A stretch of 64,000 bases of DNA from JAUIAI01 sp963732405 (GTDB taxonomy: Bacteria > Pseudomonadota > Gammaproteobacteria > Burkholderiales > Burkholderiaceae_E). The stretch covers positions 434,001-498,000 of the forward strand of contig CAVSZG010000005.1 in assembly GCA_963732405.1 (NCBI GenBank), given 5' to 3'. The notes under the pieces are model-generated. The model made no database searches. It saw only the letters and a list, made by a program, of their open reading frames with translations, and was not told where the DNA came from. Within the stretch, counting starts at the first letter, position 1, and every line of letters begins with the position of its first letter. Positions 16,798 to 25,942 of this stretch are shown here, piece by piece. The translations under genes and the position numbers were made by a program.

Positions 16798-17667
16798 ATG
16801 GCACTGGACTACGACCGCATTCTCAACTGGGCCTTCCCCCCCGTCGAACAGACCTACACGAGCCGCGACAGCGTTCTCTACGCTCTCGGTCTGGGTCTGG
16901 GCGCCGACCCGACCGATGAGGCCCAGCTGCGTTTCACTTTCGAAGAATCGGCGGGTTTCAGCGCACTGCCCACCATGGCCGTTGTATTGGCCAGTCCGGG
17001 GTTCTGGGCACGCGACCCGGCCACCGGCATCCAGTGGCAGCAGATCCTGCACGGTGAACAGAGCATTGAACTGCACGCACCGATTCCCGTGGCCGCCACC
17101 CTGGTCGGGCAGACCCGCGTCACCGGCATCGTCGACAAGGGCGCCGACAAGGGTGCGCTGATCTACTCCGAGCGGCGACTCACCGACAAGGCCAGCGGCC
17201 GTCATCTGGCCAGCCTGCGCCAGACCACGTTCGCACGCGGGGATGGCGGCTTCGGCGGGCCGACCGGACCCGTTCCCCCGGTTCACGCCTTGCCCGAGCG
17301 CGCGCCGGATCAGTCCTGCGATCTGGGCACGATCGCGCAGGCCGCACTCATCTATCGGCTCTCGGGCGACTACAACCCACTGCATGCGAGCCCCGCGGTG
17401 GCGGCCGCGGCAGGGTTCAAGGCACCGATCCTGCATGGCCTGTGTACGCTCGGCGTGGCCGGTCACGCGATTCTCAAGTCCTGTTGCGACTATGAGCCGT
17501 CCCGCCTGAAGAGCCTGTCCTTGCGCTTTTCGTCACCCGTGTATCCCGGCGAGACCATCCGCACCGAGATCTGGCGCGAGGACGGATTCGTGTCGTTTCG
17601 CGCCCGGGTGGTCGAACGCGACGTCATCGTGCTCAATAACGGAAAAGCCGTCTGCAACACCGACTGA
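16798..17667 (+). CDS. MaoC-like enoyl-CoA hydratase (double hot-dog)
   Basis: A 289-residue protein with two hot-dog domains. The C-terminal half contains the hydratase-2 motif YRLSGDYNPLHASP followed by GFKAPILHGLCTLGVAG; the Asp and His of this motif are the catalytic pair. The N-terminal half (LNWAFPPVEQTYTSRDS, YALGLGLGADP) matches the degenerate substrate-binding half of peroxisomal-type hydratase 2. It would hydrate a trans-2-enoyl-CoA to a (3R)-3-hydroxyacyl-CoA. The start ATG 16798 is 53 bases from the divergent synthetase. Downstream are a DUF35 and a thiolase-like gene; a MaoC + DUF35 + thiolase-like set is the composition of the ChsH1-ChsH2-Ltp2 hydratase-aldolase complex. Confidence 0.9.
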   Translation: MALDYDRILNWAFPPVEQTYTSRDSVLYALGLGLGADPTDEAQLRFTFEESAGFSALPTMAVVLASPGFWARDPATGIQWQQILHGEQSIELHAPIPVAATLVGQTRVTGIVDKGADKGALIYSERRLTDKASGRHLASLRQTTFARGDGGFGGPTGPVPPVHALPERAPDQSCDLGTIAQAALIYRLSGDYNPLHASPAVAAAAGFKAPILHGLCTLGVAGHAILKSCCDYEPSRLKSLSLRFSSPVYPGETIRTEIWREDGFVSFRARVVERDVIVLNNGKAVCNTD

Positions 17668-17746
17668 ACGGTGAGGCATCTTTCACCAGCCTGATCAACC
17701 CGTTGTCGTCGTTGTTGCGGCGCCAACCCATGACGAGGAGTCACTC

Positions 17747-18169
17747 GTGAGCACCCCGGAACGCGTGTTGCCCCGCCCCACCCCGGAAACCCGACATTAT
17801 TGGGAAGGCGCCCGGGTCGGTGAACTGCGTCTGCAACGTTGCAGCGACTGCGAACAGACCTACTTCCCGCCACGCCCGTTCTGCCCGACCTGCGGTTCGC
17901 GACGGGTCGAGATCATCAAAGCCTCGGGTCGGGGACGTCTGTTCAGCTACATCATCAACCACCTGCCCACGCCCGGATTCGAACCCCCGTTCGCCATCGC
18001 CGTGGTCGAACTCGAGGAAGGCCCCCGGCTCATGAGCAATATTCTCGAGTGCGAACAGACCCCTGAGGCCTTGCAACTGGACATGCCCCTGGAGGTGACT
18101 TTCCAGCGGATCAATGACGAGATCACCCTGCCGCAATTCCGGCCGGCGTCAACCAGCAAGGCGGGGTGA
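17747..18169 (+). CDS. DUF35 zinc-ribbon / OB-fold protein
   Basis: A 140-residue protein starting at GTG 17747; GACGAGGAG at 17732-17740 is a strong ribosome-binding site that decides this start. The zinc ribbon has CSDC and CPTCG at ~28-50, and the OB-fold contains SGRGRLFSYIINH and AVVELEEGPRLMSN. It lies between the MaoC hydratase (80 bases upstream) and a thiolase-like gene (4 bases downstream), so it probably bridges acyl-CoA substrate between these two as DUF35 domains do. It is a paralogue of the protein at 1645, with the same YW....GEL(R/Q)LQRC start. Confidence 0.88.
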   Translation: MSTPERVLPRPTPETRHYWEGARVGELRLQRCSDCEQTYFPPRPFCPTCGSRRVEIIKASGRGRLFSYIINHLPTPGFEPPFAIAVVELEEGPRLMSNILECEQTPEALQLDMPLEVTFQRINDEITLPQFRPASTSKAG

Positions 18170-18173
18170 AACA

Positions 18174-19313
18174 ATGCGATCCAATGCCACCGCGATCGTC
18201 GGCGCTGCCGAATCCACCCAGATGGGCAAACTGCCCGATATGTCGCAGATCCAGATTCACGCCGATGCGGCGCTCAATGCGCTGGCCGATTGCGGCCTGA
18301 GCATTCGCGATGTCGATGGCATCGCCACGGCCGGTCACAACCCCACCGAACTGGCCCATTATCTGGGTCTGGTGCCCACCTGGGTCGATGGCACCTCGGT
18401 GGGTGGCTGCTCCTTCATGATCCATGTCCGTCATGCGGCGGCGGCGATCCAGTCCGGCTTGTGCAAGACCGTGTTGATCACCCATGGCGAAAGTGGCCGG
18501 CACCAGATCGGCCGAAACAATCCGTCGATCTTTCCGTCAAGCTTCCAGATGCAGTTCGAGCAACCGTATGGCGTGAGCCGCCCGCCCACCATGTTCACGG
18601 TACCGGTGCTGCGCATGATGAAGGAGACCGGACTGACCGAAGAGCAACTCGCCATGGTGGCTGTGGTGCAGCGCGAATGGGCGGCGTTTCACCCACGCGC
18701 CAGCTTCCGCGATCCGATCACCGTCGATGATGTGCTCAATTCCAAGATGATCGCCTGGCCCTTCCGCCTGCTCATGTGTTGCCTGGTGACCGATGGCGGC
18801 GGTGCCCTGGTGCTCACGTCGGCCGAGCGCGCCGACGATTTCCCGACCCGGCCGGTGTACATCCGTGGCACCGGCGAAAGTGTCGAAGCGCCCATGATCA
18901 GCCAGATGGCCGACTTCACCCGCTCGCGGGCCTTTCGGATCTCGGGCCAGCAGGCCTTTGCCGAAGCCGGGATCACGCACGACGACGTCGATCACCTCAT
19001 GATCTATGACGCGTTCGCGCATCTGCCGATCTACGGTCTGGAAGACCTGGGCTTCGTGGGGCGCGGCGAAGCGGGTGCCTTCATTGCCGAAGGCCACACC
19101 CGACCGGGCGGCAAACTGCCACTCAATACGAACGGCGGCGGGCTGTCGTACATGCACTCGGGCATGTATGGCATGTTCGCCTTGCAGGAAGGCGTGCGCC
19201 AGATGCGCGGCACCTCGCCGGCCCAGGTGCCCGATGCGAAGATCTCGGTGGTTCATGGCGTGGGCGGCATGTTTGCGGCCGCCGGCACGGTGGTGCTGAC
19301 TAATACTCGCTAG
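18174..19313 (+). CDS. Thiolase-like (SCP-x / Ltp2-type) protein
   Basis: A 379-residue thiolase-fold protein; ATG 18174 follows the DUF35 stop by four bases, with GGGGTGAAAC upstream. AIVGAAESTQMGKLPD at the N-terminus and KLPLNTNGGGLSYMHSGMYG near the C-terminus are SCP-x-branch features. At the usual nucleophile position it reads TSVGGCSFMIH, without the NC-S/T-G motif, and the HGG histidine is also replaced (NTNGG), so classical thiolase chemistry is doubtful. Pairing with DUF35 and MaoC suggests retro-aldol cleavage of a 3-hydroxyacyl-CoA. It is paralogous to the protein at 492. The last 14 bases overlap the convergent mandelate-racemase-type gene. Confidence 0.82.
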   Translation: MRSNATAIVGAAESTQMGKLPDMSQIQIHADAALNALADCGLSIRDVDGIATAGHNPTELAHYLGLVPTWVDGTSVGGCSFMIHVRHAAAAIQSGLCKTVLITHGESGRHQIGRNNPSIFPSSFQMQFEQPYGVSRPPTMFTVPVLRMMKETGLTEEQLAMVAVVQREWAAFHPRASFRDPITVDDVLNSKMIAWPFRLLMCCLVTDGGGALVLTSAERADDFPTRPVYIRGTGESVEAPMISQMADFTRSRAFRISGQQAFAEAGITHDDVDHLMIYDAFAHLPIYGLEDLGFVGRGEAGAFIAEGHTRPGGKLPLNTNGGGLSYMHSGMYGMFALQEGVRQMRGTSPAQVPDAKISVVHGVGGMFAAAGTVVLTNTR

Positions 19314-20388
19314 CCCGCAGCCTGTCCCAGTCGAAGCGAACGCCGGTGCCGGCGCTCTCTGGGGCAAGCGCCCGCTGATCGCGTACCATCAGAGGCCGCG
19401 TGGTGTATTGATCGATCGGAAAGGAATGCACCTCCAGCCAGCCCGCATTGGTCTGGCCCGACACCAGGCTCACATGCAACTCCTGCATGCCATGACTGCA
19501 GACCGGGATGCCGAGCTCGCGCGCCCGTCCGGCCACCCGCAGCCAGCCGGTGATGCCGCCGCAGTTGGACGCATCGGGCTGGATCCAGGACAAGCCCGCG
19601 TGAGCGAAGGCGAGTTCAAAATCATGCCGGGTGTGCAGGTTCTCGCCCATCGCCAGTGGCATGCCGGTGGCCTTGGCAATGCGCGCATACCCTTGCAGGT
19701 CATCCGGATCAATGGGCTCCTCGAACCATAAGAGATCATAGGGTTCGAAGGCGCGCGCGGCCGCGATCGCCTGCTCGACCGTCAAGCCATAGTTCGCATC
19801 CACCATGAAGGCGATGTCCGGCCCGATGCACTCGCGCACGGCCTTGACCCGGGCCAGATCGTCGGCAGGATCGGCCTGACCGACCTTGATCTTCACGCCA
19901 TTAAATCCGTCGGCCAGGTACCCCTGAACACTCTCGAGCAGTCTGCCCATCGGAAAATTCAGATCGATACCGCCACGGTAAGCCCGGCAAGACGTGTCAG
20001 CGCCGCCGGCCATGGCCAGCAGGGACTGATTCCGGTGCTGGCCACGCAGATCCCACAGGGCAATGTCGGCGGCCGAGATCGCAAACGACGCGACACCGCC
20101 CCGCCCTACGTAATGCAGATGCCACAACATTGCATCGTGCAAGGCCTCGACATCGGTGGCCTCGCGCCCGATCAGCATCGGCGCGAGGTCGTGTTCCAGC
20201 ATGGCGCGCACGGCGAGCCCGCCCCGACCACCGGTGTAGGTATACCCGATGCCTTCGCTGCCATCGGTGAGCCGGATCCCGACTGTGATGAGTTCGAAAT
20301 GGGTGTGCATGCCATGCATCGCATCGCCCAGCTGTTCACGCAGGGGCACCTTAAAATACCGGACAGCGACGGCCTGAATGCGGGGCAT
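19300..20388 (-). CDS. Mandelate racemase/muconate lactonizing enzyme family protein
   Basis: A 362-residue enolase-superfamily protein of the mandelate racemase subgroup. The capping domain covers ~1-125. In the barrel, Lys166/Lys168 form the KxK base (GVKIKVG), Asp197 (MVDANYG), Glu223 (WFEEP) and Glu249 (MGENLHT) are the metal ligands, and Asp272 (QPDASNCGG) with His299 (CSHGMQE) form the dyad base. All expected catalytic residues are present. Such enzymes dehydrate or epimerise acid sugars and hydroxy acids. It is the last gene of an operon with a HAD dehalogenase and a 3-hydroxyisobutyrate-type dehydrogenase, which suggests sugar-acid or hydroxy-acid catabolism. Substrate is not assignable. 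Confidence 0.9.
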   Translation of the reverse strand: MPRIQAVAVRYFKVPLREQLGDAMHGMHTHFELITVGIRLTDGSEGIGYTYTGGRGGLAVRAMLEHDLAPMLIGREATDVEALHDAMLWHLHYVGRGGVASFAISAADIALWDLRGQHRNQSLLAMAGGADTSCRAYRGGIDLNFPMGRLLESVQGYLADGFNGVKIKVGQADPADDLARVKAVRECIGPDIAFMVDANYGLTVEQAIAAARAFEPYDLLWFEEPIDPDDLQGYARIAKATGMPLAMGENLHTRHDFELAFAHAGLSWIQPDASNCGGITGWLRVAGRARELGIPVCSHGMQELHVSLVSGQTNAGWLEVHSFPIDQYTTRPLMVRDQRALAPESAGTGVRFDWDRLRASEY

Positions 20389-20466
20389 GGTGTTGTCTCC
20401 AGGGTTCGGGTGACAGCGATCGCTGCGGTCAATTGCCCGCGATTGTGATGGACGATCGCGCGTGGT

Positions 20467-21381
20467 TCATGAATCGTCCCGTGGCGCGGCCGCGTCGGGA
20501 TCAGGATCGATGAGTTCCAGCACCGCCGGAAAATACTGATCGGCAAAGCCGGCCTCGATAGCCGCCTGCAGACGCGCCATCGCCAGCTCGGCACCGTCGG
20601 CCTGAATGTCGACCTCGCGGGCCAGTGCGAGCGCATACGACAAATCCTTGGCGGCATATCGGGTCGAGAATGCCCGCAGCGGATATTGGCGCGGCACCAT
20701 CGATTTGGTGGCGTGATTTCGCAACGCAAAGCTGTCGCCCGATCCCTTGGCCACCACCTCGAGCAACACGGCCGGGTCCAGGCCGCTGCGCCGGGCGATG
20801 CCGATCGCCTCGGCCAGCGCACAGACCTGCTGGAACAACAACATGTTGTTGAGGATCTTGACCGTCTGCCCTGCGCCAACCGGTCCGCAAAACGTGACAT
20901 CGGTGCCCATGCAGCGCAGCAACGGTTCGAGTTCGGCGAACAGCGCTGCGTCCCCGCCGACCATGATGCTCAGTTCGCCGCGAAGCGCAGCTTCGCGCGT
21001 GCGCGCCACCGGCGCATCGCACCAATGCAGCCCCCGCGCATCGGCCTGCCTGGCGAGCGCACGGGTCAGGTCCACCGGTGAGGTGCTCATGTCGATGATC
21101 ACTGAACCGCGCGCCAGTCGGGCGAACAGCCCGTCTTCGCCCAGACACACCTGTTTCACCGCATCGCCATCGGGCAACGACAGAAACACCCGATCGGCCT
21201 GCTGCGCAAGCCCGGCGAGCGTGCGGGCGGCGACCACGCCAGCCGCCACCAGATCATCCGACAACGTGACGGCTGAATCATAGGCATGCACGGGATACCC
21301 GGCCGCGCGAGCCAGGTTCAGGCACATGGGCGCACCCATCGTGCCCAGTCCGATGAAACCGATGATGTGCGGGTCAGTCAT
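20467..21381 (-). CDS. 3-hydroxyisobutyrate/tartronate-semialdehyde-type dehydrogenase
   Basis: A 304-residue beta-hydroxyacid dehydrogenase. The nucleotide-binding motif is GFIGLGTMGAPMCLNL at the N-terminus, the substrate-binding stretch is DAPVARTREAALRGELSIMVGG, and the catalytic lysine is in GAGQTVKILNN. These enzymes oxidise 3-hydroxy acids with NAD(P). It lies 36 bases downstream of the HAD dehalogenase gene and 78 bases upstream of the mandelate-racemase-type gene, all minus strand. This resembles glycolate/sugar-acid operons, but substrate-specific residues cannot be judged. The acidic tail (DPDPDAAAPRDDS) is a low-complexity extension. Confidence 0.9.
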   Translation of the reverse strand: MTDPHIIGFIGLGTMGAPMCLNLARAAGYPVHAYDSAVTLSDDLVAAGVVAARTLAGLAQQADRVFLSLPDGDAVKQVCLGEDGLFARLARGSVIIDMSTSPVDLTRALARQADARGLHWCDAPVARTREAALRGELSIMVGGDAALFAELEPLLRCMGTDVTFCGPVGAGQTVKILNNMLLFQQVCALAEAIGIARRSGLDPAVLLEVVAKGSGDSFALRNHATKSMVPRQYPLRAFSTRYAAKDLSYALALAREVDIQADGAELAMARLQAAIEAGFADQYFPAVLELIDPDPDAAAPRDDS

Positions 21382-21417
21382 GACACGATCCCTGAGCGTT
21401 GATTCAGCATGGCCGGA

Positions 21418-22104
21418 TCAGGCCGGCAACAGCAATGCCGGCAGTTCGGCGAGGGTCTTGATCTGATGATCGGGTGCGCCGGGCAGCCGCTCCGGTGGCT
21501 GGCCATAACGGTTGCACCAGACCACCCGCATGCCGAAGGCCGAGGCCGCATGCGCATCCCAGGCATTGGACGACTGAAAGGATATCTCGCTCGCAGGCAC
21601 ACCCAGGCGATCGACGGCCAATTGATAGACACTGCGATGAGGCTTGAACACGCCGACCGAGTCGACCGACAACACATGGTCGAGCAGCGATTCGAGACCC
21701 GCGGCTCGCACGGCCGAGTCGAGCATCTCGGGCGAACCGTTGGACAGAATCGCGGTGATATAACCGGCCTCGCGCAACGCGCGCAAAACTGCGGGCACCT
21801 CCTCGAAGCAGGCCAAGGTGCGATACAGCCCCATGAGCCGCTCGCGCAGCATCGGATCAACGATCTGCAGCGACGCCAGGCTGTAGTCGAGGGCGTCGCC
21901 CGTGACCTGCCAGAACGGTGCATGAAGACCCTGCAGACCACGCAGCCAGGTGTATTGCAGCTGCTTGTCGCGCCAGAGGGCCGTGAGTGGTCCGGCCCGC
22001 TCGCCCAGCACATCTTTGCACGAGGCGGCTGCCGACGCGAAATCGAACAAGGTGCCATAAGCATCGAAGACGCAGGCCCGCACGCGCAAGGGTTTATCGG
22101 TCAT
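21418..22104 (-). CDS. HAD-family (S)-2-haloacid dehalogenase (type II)
   Basis: A 228-residue haloacid dehalogenase-like hydrolase. Motif I is VFDAYGTLFD with the nucleophile Asp of DAYGT, motif II is LSNGSPEML, the conserved lysine is in GVFKPHRSVYQLA, and motif III is FQSSNAWDAHAA. The DAYGTLFD and SSNAWD forms are characteristic of type II (S)-2-haloacid dehalogenases, which convert 2-haloacids to 2-hydroxy acids; many homologues are phosphatases or have unknown substrates. It is the first gene of the minus operon 22104-19300, whose dehydrogenase could take a hydroxy-acid product. It is divergent from the quinone oxidoreductase gene, 97 bases away. Confidence 0.88.
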   Translation of the reverse strand: MTDKPLRVRACVFDAYGTLFDFASAAASCKDVLGERAGPLTALWRDKQLQYTWLRGLQGLHAPFWQVTGDALDYSLASLQIVDPMLRERLMGLYRTLACFEEVPAVLRALREAGYITAILSNGSPEMLDSAVRAAGLESLLDHVLSVDSVGVFKPHRSVYQLAVDRLGVPASEISFQSSNAWDAHAASAFGMRVVWCNRYGQPPERLPGAPDHQIKTLAELPALLLPA

Positions 22105-22201
22105 CGGGATCTCCGCGAATCAATCCGCTATCCTAACCGGCGATCGAGCGACGATGCCGCTCGCACCCTGGCTGTTCGCCGCCCATTCAGGAGCCTGTCG
22201 C

Positions 22202-23197
22202 ATGACCCTACCCACCCAAATGAACTTCATCCGGCTCGACGGCTTCGGCGGGCCCGACGTGCTCAAGCCCGATCGCATGGCCGTGCCCAGCCCGGCTCAG
22301 GGGGAAGTGCTGATCAAGGTTGCAGCCGCTGGCGTGAACCGACCCGATGTCCAGCAGCGTCTGGGTCAGTACAACCCGCCGCCGGGTGCCAGTCCGGTGC
22401 CCGGCCTGGAAGTGGCCGGTGAGATCGTCGCCGTGGGCGCAGGGGTAAGCCGCTTCTCGGTCGGCGATTCGGTCTGCGCACTGGTGTCCGGCGGCGGTTA
22501 TGCCGAATATTGCGTGGCACCCGAGCCGCAGACATTGCCCGTGCCACGCGGCCTGTCGATGCTCGAGGCCGGCGGCGTACCCGAAACCTACTTCACGGTC
22601 TGGACCAATGTGTTCGAACGCGGCCGACTGCAGGCCGGCGAAACCCTGTTGATCCATGGCGGCTCGAGCGGGATCGGCACCACCGCCATCCAGCTGGCCC
22701 ATGCCTTCGGCGCGCGGGTGTTCGTGACCGCCGGCAATGCGCAAAAATGCGCGGCTTGTCTCGAACTGGGTGCAGAACGCGCCATCAATTACCGCCATGA
22801 AGATTTTGTGGCTGTGGTCCGCGAGGCCACCCAGGGTGCGGGCGTGAATCTGATCCTCGACATGGTGGGCGGCGACTATCTGGCGCGAAATCTCGATGCG
22901 CTGGCCGTCGAGGGACGCCTGGTGCAGATTGCCTGGCTGGGCGGCTCGACCATTTCAGCCGACTTCATGAAGCTCATGATCAAGCGACTGACCTGGACGG
23001 GCTCAACCCTGCGTCCGCGCACCATCGAACAAAAAGGTGCGATCGCGCGCGCGCTGGCCCAGAAGGTCTGGCCATTGCTCGAGTCGGGCAAGGTCAGGCC
23101 ACTCATTCACCAGACCTTTCCGCTGGTACAAGCCGCTCAGGCCCACCGGGCGATGGAAGCCAGCGAACACGTGGGCAAGATCATGCTGGAGATCTGA
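22202..23197 (+). CDS. NAD(P)H quinone oxidoreductase, zinc-free MDR family (PIG3/TP53I3-like)
   Basis: A 331-residue medium-chain dehydrogenase/reductase. ATG 22202 has AGGAG eight bases upstream. N-terminal GroES-like domain: VAAAGVNRPDVQQRLGQYNPPPGASPVPGLEVAGEI; cofactor domain: LLIHGGSSGIGTTAIQLAHAFG, in which the GGSSGIG loop favours NADPH. The structural and catalytic zinc cysteines of alcohol dehydrogenases are absent. Members reduce quinones or enones with NADPH. It is monocistronic: divergent from the dehalogenase operon and convergent with the CnbZ-like gene. A role in detoxifying reactive enones from neighbouring acyl pathways is plausible but unproven. Confidence 0.92.
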   Translation: MTLPTQMNFIRLDGFGGPDVLKPDRMAVPSPAQGEVLIKVAAAGVNRPDVQQRLGQYNPPPGASPVPGLEVAGEIVAVGAGVSRFSVGDSVCALVSGGGYAEYCVAPEPQTLPVPRGLSMLEAGGVPETYFTVWTNVFERGRLQAGETLLIHGGSSGIGTTAIQLAHAFGARVFVTAGNAQKCAACLELGAERAINYRHEDFVAVVREATQGAGVNLILDMVGGDYLARNLDALAVEGRLVQIAWLGGSTISADFMKLMIKRLTWTGSTLRPRTIEQKGAIARALAQKVWPLLESGKVRPLIHQTFPLVQAAQAHRAMEASEHVGKIMLEI

Positions 23198-23245
23198 TCC
23201 GGCAGCCGGAATGGCCAAGGCGCAGTCGCGCCCCGCGCAGCGGGC

Positions 23246-23998
23246 TCAGAGCAGGCGTTCGCTGCGCACGACTCGCACATCCATTTCAAAATCTAGCCCG
23301 ATCACCGGCGGTCGCGCATGGTGCCAGACCAGGCCATGCCCCGTCAGGCCGCTGCGATGCAGTGGATCATCCAGCAAGGCATGAATCGGAAACACCGTAT
23401 ACACCTGGGCCGCGCTGACCTGGTCCGGGCGCATCCCCAATCCGGCCAGGCGCTGGGTCATGATCGCCACCACATGGGCCGCCTTGCGGCGCATGCCATC
23501 GACCGATGTATCGCCGGGTGCGACCACGCTCTGGGCATAGGAGGCCTTGCCTTCGAGGGATTCACCACTGCCCGCAACCACGGCAGTGGCCGCTGCGTCG
23601 TAGCTCGGGACGGTGTAGGAAAACGCGTAGAACGAGGGCTCGGCTGGCGGATTCAGTTCGGGACACACATTGCTGCGCGCAATCGGATTCACGCCATCGC
23701 GAACAATGCCCCAGTCGGTGAGCGTGCGCACATACGCTTCATTGAAGGCACGAAACCCTGCTTCGGTGAAGGGCGCCGGCGAGCGCAGTTCGCAGGCGCA
23801 GAAAGCGGTGCGGGGCCGGCCGATCGCCGCCAGGTGTTCGGCAATGGCCGCGAAGCCTGCGGCCAGCGGGATGGGTGAATGAAACCGCGCGTGCACGATT
23901 TCATGGCCGGGGGCCGCACGCACGCCGGCCGAATACTGGAATACGCCAGGTAGAAAATCGAATCCACCCGCCTCGAATCGCACGCTGCTTGTCGACAT
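23246..23998 (-). CDS. 2-amino-5-chloromuconate deaminase (CnbZ)-like protein
   Basis: A 250-residue protein starting at ATG 23998, preceded by GGAGGGAGC; the upstream extension to 24046 is not needed. The sequence contains FCACELRSPAPFTEAGF, RSNVCPELNPPAEPSFYAF and a C-terminal VWHHARPPVIGLDFEMD. As far as I recall, these are the hallmarks of proteins named CnbZ-like, where CnbZ removes the amino group of 2-amino-5-chloromuconate in chloronitrobenzene breakdown; family similarity to RidA-type deaminases is likely. It is the last gene of the Liv transporter operon, 20 bases after livM. This hints that the imported compound, or an enamine/imine derived from it, is deaminated. No other ring-cleavage genes are in the window, so the native substrate is open. 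Confidence 0.6.
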   Translation of the reverse strand: MSTSSVRFEAGGFDFLPGVFQYSAGVRAAPGHEIVHARFHSPIPLAAGFAAIAEHLAAIGRPRTAFCACELRSPAPFTEAGFRAFNEAYVRTLTDWGIVRDGVNPIARSNVCPELNPPAEPSFYAFSYTVPSYDAAATAVVAGSGESLEGKASYAQSVVAPGDTSVDGMRRKAAHVVAIMTQRLAGLGMRPDQVSAAQVYTVFPIHALLDDPLHRSGLTGHGLVWHHARPPVIGLDFEMDVRVVRSERLL

Positions 23999-24018
23999 GC
24001 TCGCTCCCTCCGGGAGAA

Positions 24019-25038
24019 TCAATCGCGGGTGCTGCGGCGACGCCACCAGTCGATCGCAGTGCCCAGAATGCCCTTGGGCATGTAGATGATGAACAACACC
24101 AGCAATAGCCCGTAGATGGCCATGTCGAGCGTGAGCGCGCCCGAGCCGAGCAAATCCTTGAGCGCGTCACTGGATTGCACGCTCACCCGCAGCGTTTCGG
24201 CCAGCAGCTGGGTGAGGACCGCACCAACCGTCGGGCCGAGCATGACGCCCATACCACCGGCGATCACCGCAAACACCATGTTGAGCGAGATCGACAGACC
24301 GGCAATCGTGTCCGGGCCGATATACATCTGGTACTGACCGAACATGGCGCCGCCGACAGCGCACATGCCGGCCGACAGGGCGGTAATCTTGAGCTTCTGG
24401 CGAGTGACATCGATGCCGACCGACGCAGCCGCTTCTTCATCCTGGTTGGCCGCATCCAGGGCATAGCGATCCATGCTGTGATCGACCATGGACCAGATCA
24501 CCAGGCCGATCAACCACAAGACCAGGACGACGAAATACGCCAGCAGCCGGTCCGGCTCGAACTGGACTGCATAGAGCGAGACGCCGTCGCCATAGCGGTT
24601 GGGCTGGGTGCCCAGCGACCCACCCGTGTAGTCGCGCAGGCCAACCAGCACGAGTCGGACAAACTCGGTCATGGCCAGGGTAAGCAAGGCGAAATAATGC
24701 CCGCGGATGCGTTGAAGGAAACACGGATACCCGACCAGCAAGGCCAGCGCGACCGATATCACCACGGCAATCGGAATACCGATCAGCGGCGTGAGACCGG
24801 CAAAATTCCAGAGCATGACGGTCACGTAGGCTCCCACACCCGTGAAGGCGGCATGACCGAGTGATACCAGCCCGAAGCGCCCCATCAGCGACCAGCCCGT
24901 ATAGATGAAGGCCCACAACAGGATCTGGATGGCCAGATGCAGATAGTATTTGTCCGACCCTGGCGCCAGCCAGCGGATCACGAAGGGCAAGGCAATCATG
25001 GCCGCAATGCCGACAAGGCTCCAGACCCGGAACTTCAT
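24019..25038 (-). CDS. livM: Liv-type ABC transporter permease LivM
   Basis: A 339-residue inner-membrane protein with about 9-10 hydrophobic segments. Characteristic LivM motifs: MGRFGLVSLGHAAFTGVGAYV, RIRGHYFALLTLAMTEFVRLV, AANQDEEAAASVGIDVTRQKL (the EAA-type cytoplasmic loop contacting the ATPase) and AGGMGVMLGPTVGA. It forms the translocation pore with LivH (25067-25940). It lies 28 bases downstream of livH in the operon SBP-livG-livF-livH-livM-deaminase. The frame is intact, unlike livF and livH just upstream. Substrate class: branched-chain amino acids or other small amphipathic acids/amides. Confidence 0.93.
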   Translation of the reverse strand: MKFRVWSLVGIAAMIALPFVIRWLAPGSDKYYLHLAIQILLWAFIYTGWSLMGRFGLVSLGHAAFTGVGAYVTVMLWNFAGLTPLIGIPIAVVISVALALLVGYPCFLQRIRGHYFALLTLAMTEFVRLVLVGLRDYTGGSLGTQPNRYGDGVSLYAVQFEPDRLLAYFVVLVLWLIGLVIWSMVDHSMDRYALDAANQDEEAAASVGIDVTRQKLKITALSAGMCAVGGAMFGQYQMYIGPDTIAGLSISLNMVFAVIAGGMGVMLGPTVGAVLTQLLAETLRVSVQSSDALKDLLGSGALTLDMAIYGLLLVLFIIYMPKGILGTAIDWWRRRSTRD

Positions 25039-25066
25039 CGCGCACTCCGGCGCATCAGCGGCGCGC

Positions 25067-25940
25067 TCAACCCCGACTCCCGAACAGGCCTTGCGGACGG
25101 ATGAACATCATCACCATGAAGAACAGGAAGGCCACGGCATAGCCCCATTCGGTCGCAAAACACGACCCGCCGATGGTGATGAACTGGGCGATGATGAATG
25201 CGGCAATGAATCCGCCAACCATGCTGCCCAGGCCACCGAGCACGCAGATCATGAAGATCAGCGGGCCGAACTGCAGGCCGATCTGCGGATAGATGTCGTA
25301 TTGCAGGACCATCAGCGAGGCGGCCAGGCCGGCCAGGCCACCGCCGATCGCCGAGGTGGTCAGATAGATGCGCCGGCTGTCGACGCCCATGAGCGGCATG
25401 ATGGCCCGATCCTGAGCTGATCGCCCGGATGGCGGTACCGATGTAGGTGCGCCGCAGGAACTGCCAGAGCACGAGCATCGCCACCAGCGCGACGCCGAAG
25501 GTGATGAGCCGGTTCCAAGAGAAATACATCTCGCCCGCCTGCAGCGAGCCCAGCTGCACGCTGATATTGCGAAACTCGATGCCAAAGGCCATGGTGGCCA
25601 GCGCCTGCAGCAGGAACAGTACGCCGCCGGTGACCAACAACTGGTTGATCGGCGGCTTGTCGAGCACCGGGCGGATCACCAGCCAATGCAGCAGGACACC
25701 GAGCACTGCCACCAGGGCGATGCCCAGCAACATCGCCAGCACAAGCGGCAGACCGAGGGTCTGGTGAGCGTGAAAGATGCCGTACATGCCCACCATCACG
25801 AGTTCGGCATAACAGATCCAGACCACGTCGATCACGCCGAAGATCAGGTTCAGGCCCAGCGCCAGCAAGGCCAGCAGACCCGCCAGCAGAAAGCCGTTGA
25901 GAATCGGTTCGAGAAAGAAGATGTCGAGTGAACAATCCAA
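25067..25940 (-). pseudogene. livH: Liv-type ABC transporter permease LivH, one frameshift
   Basis: Two overlapping frames together give a normal LivH of ~290 residues. From 25940 the protein reads IFFLEPILNGFLLAGLLALLALG, the LivH start, through RRTYIGTAIRAI; the continuation QDRAIMPLMGVDSRR to FIRPQGLFGSRG is in another frame. An extra T at 25418 (plus strand) accounts exactly for the break: removing it gives TAIRAIAQDRAIMP. The start is probably TTG at 25940, two bases after the livF stop (25943). Everything else looks functional, including VIDVVWICYAELVMVG and GGLGSMVGGFIAA. The single base could be a sequencing error; if real, the transporter lacks half its pore. Confidence 0.85.
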
Positions 25941-25942
25941 GA

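Noticed and set aside
15126..16919. 597-codon plus-strand open frame
   Set aside because: Antisense to the acyl-CoA synthetase; no recognisable domain.
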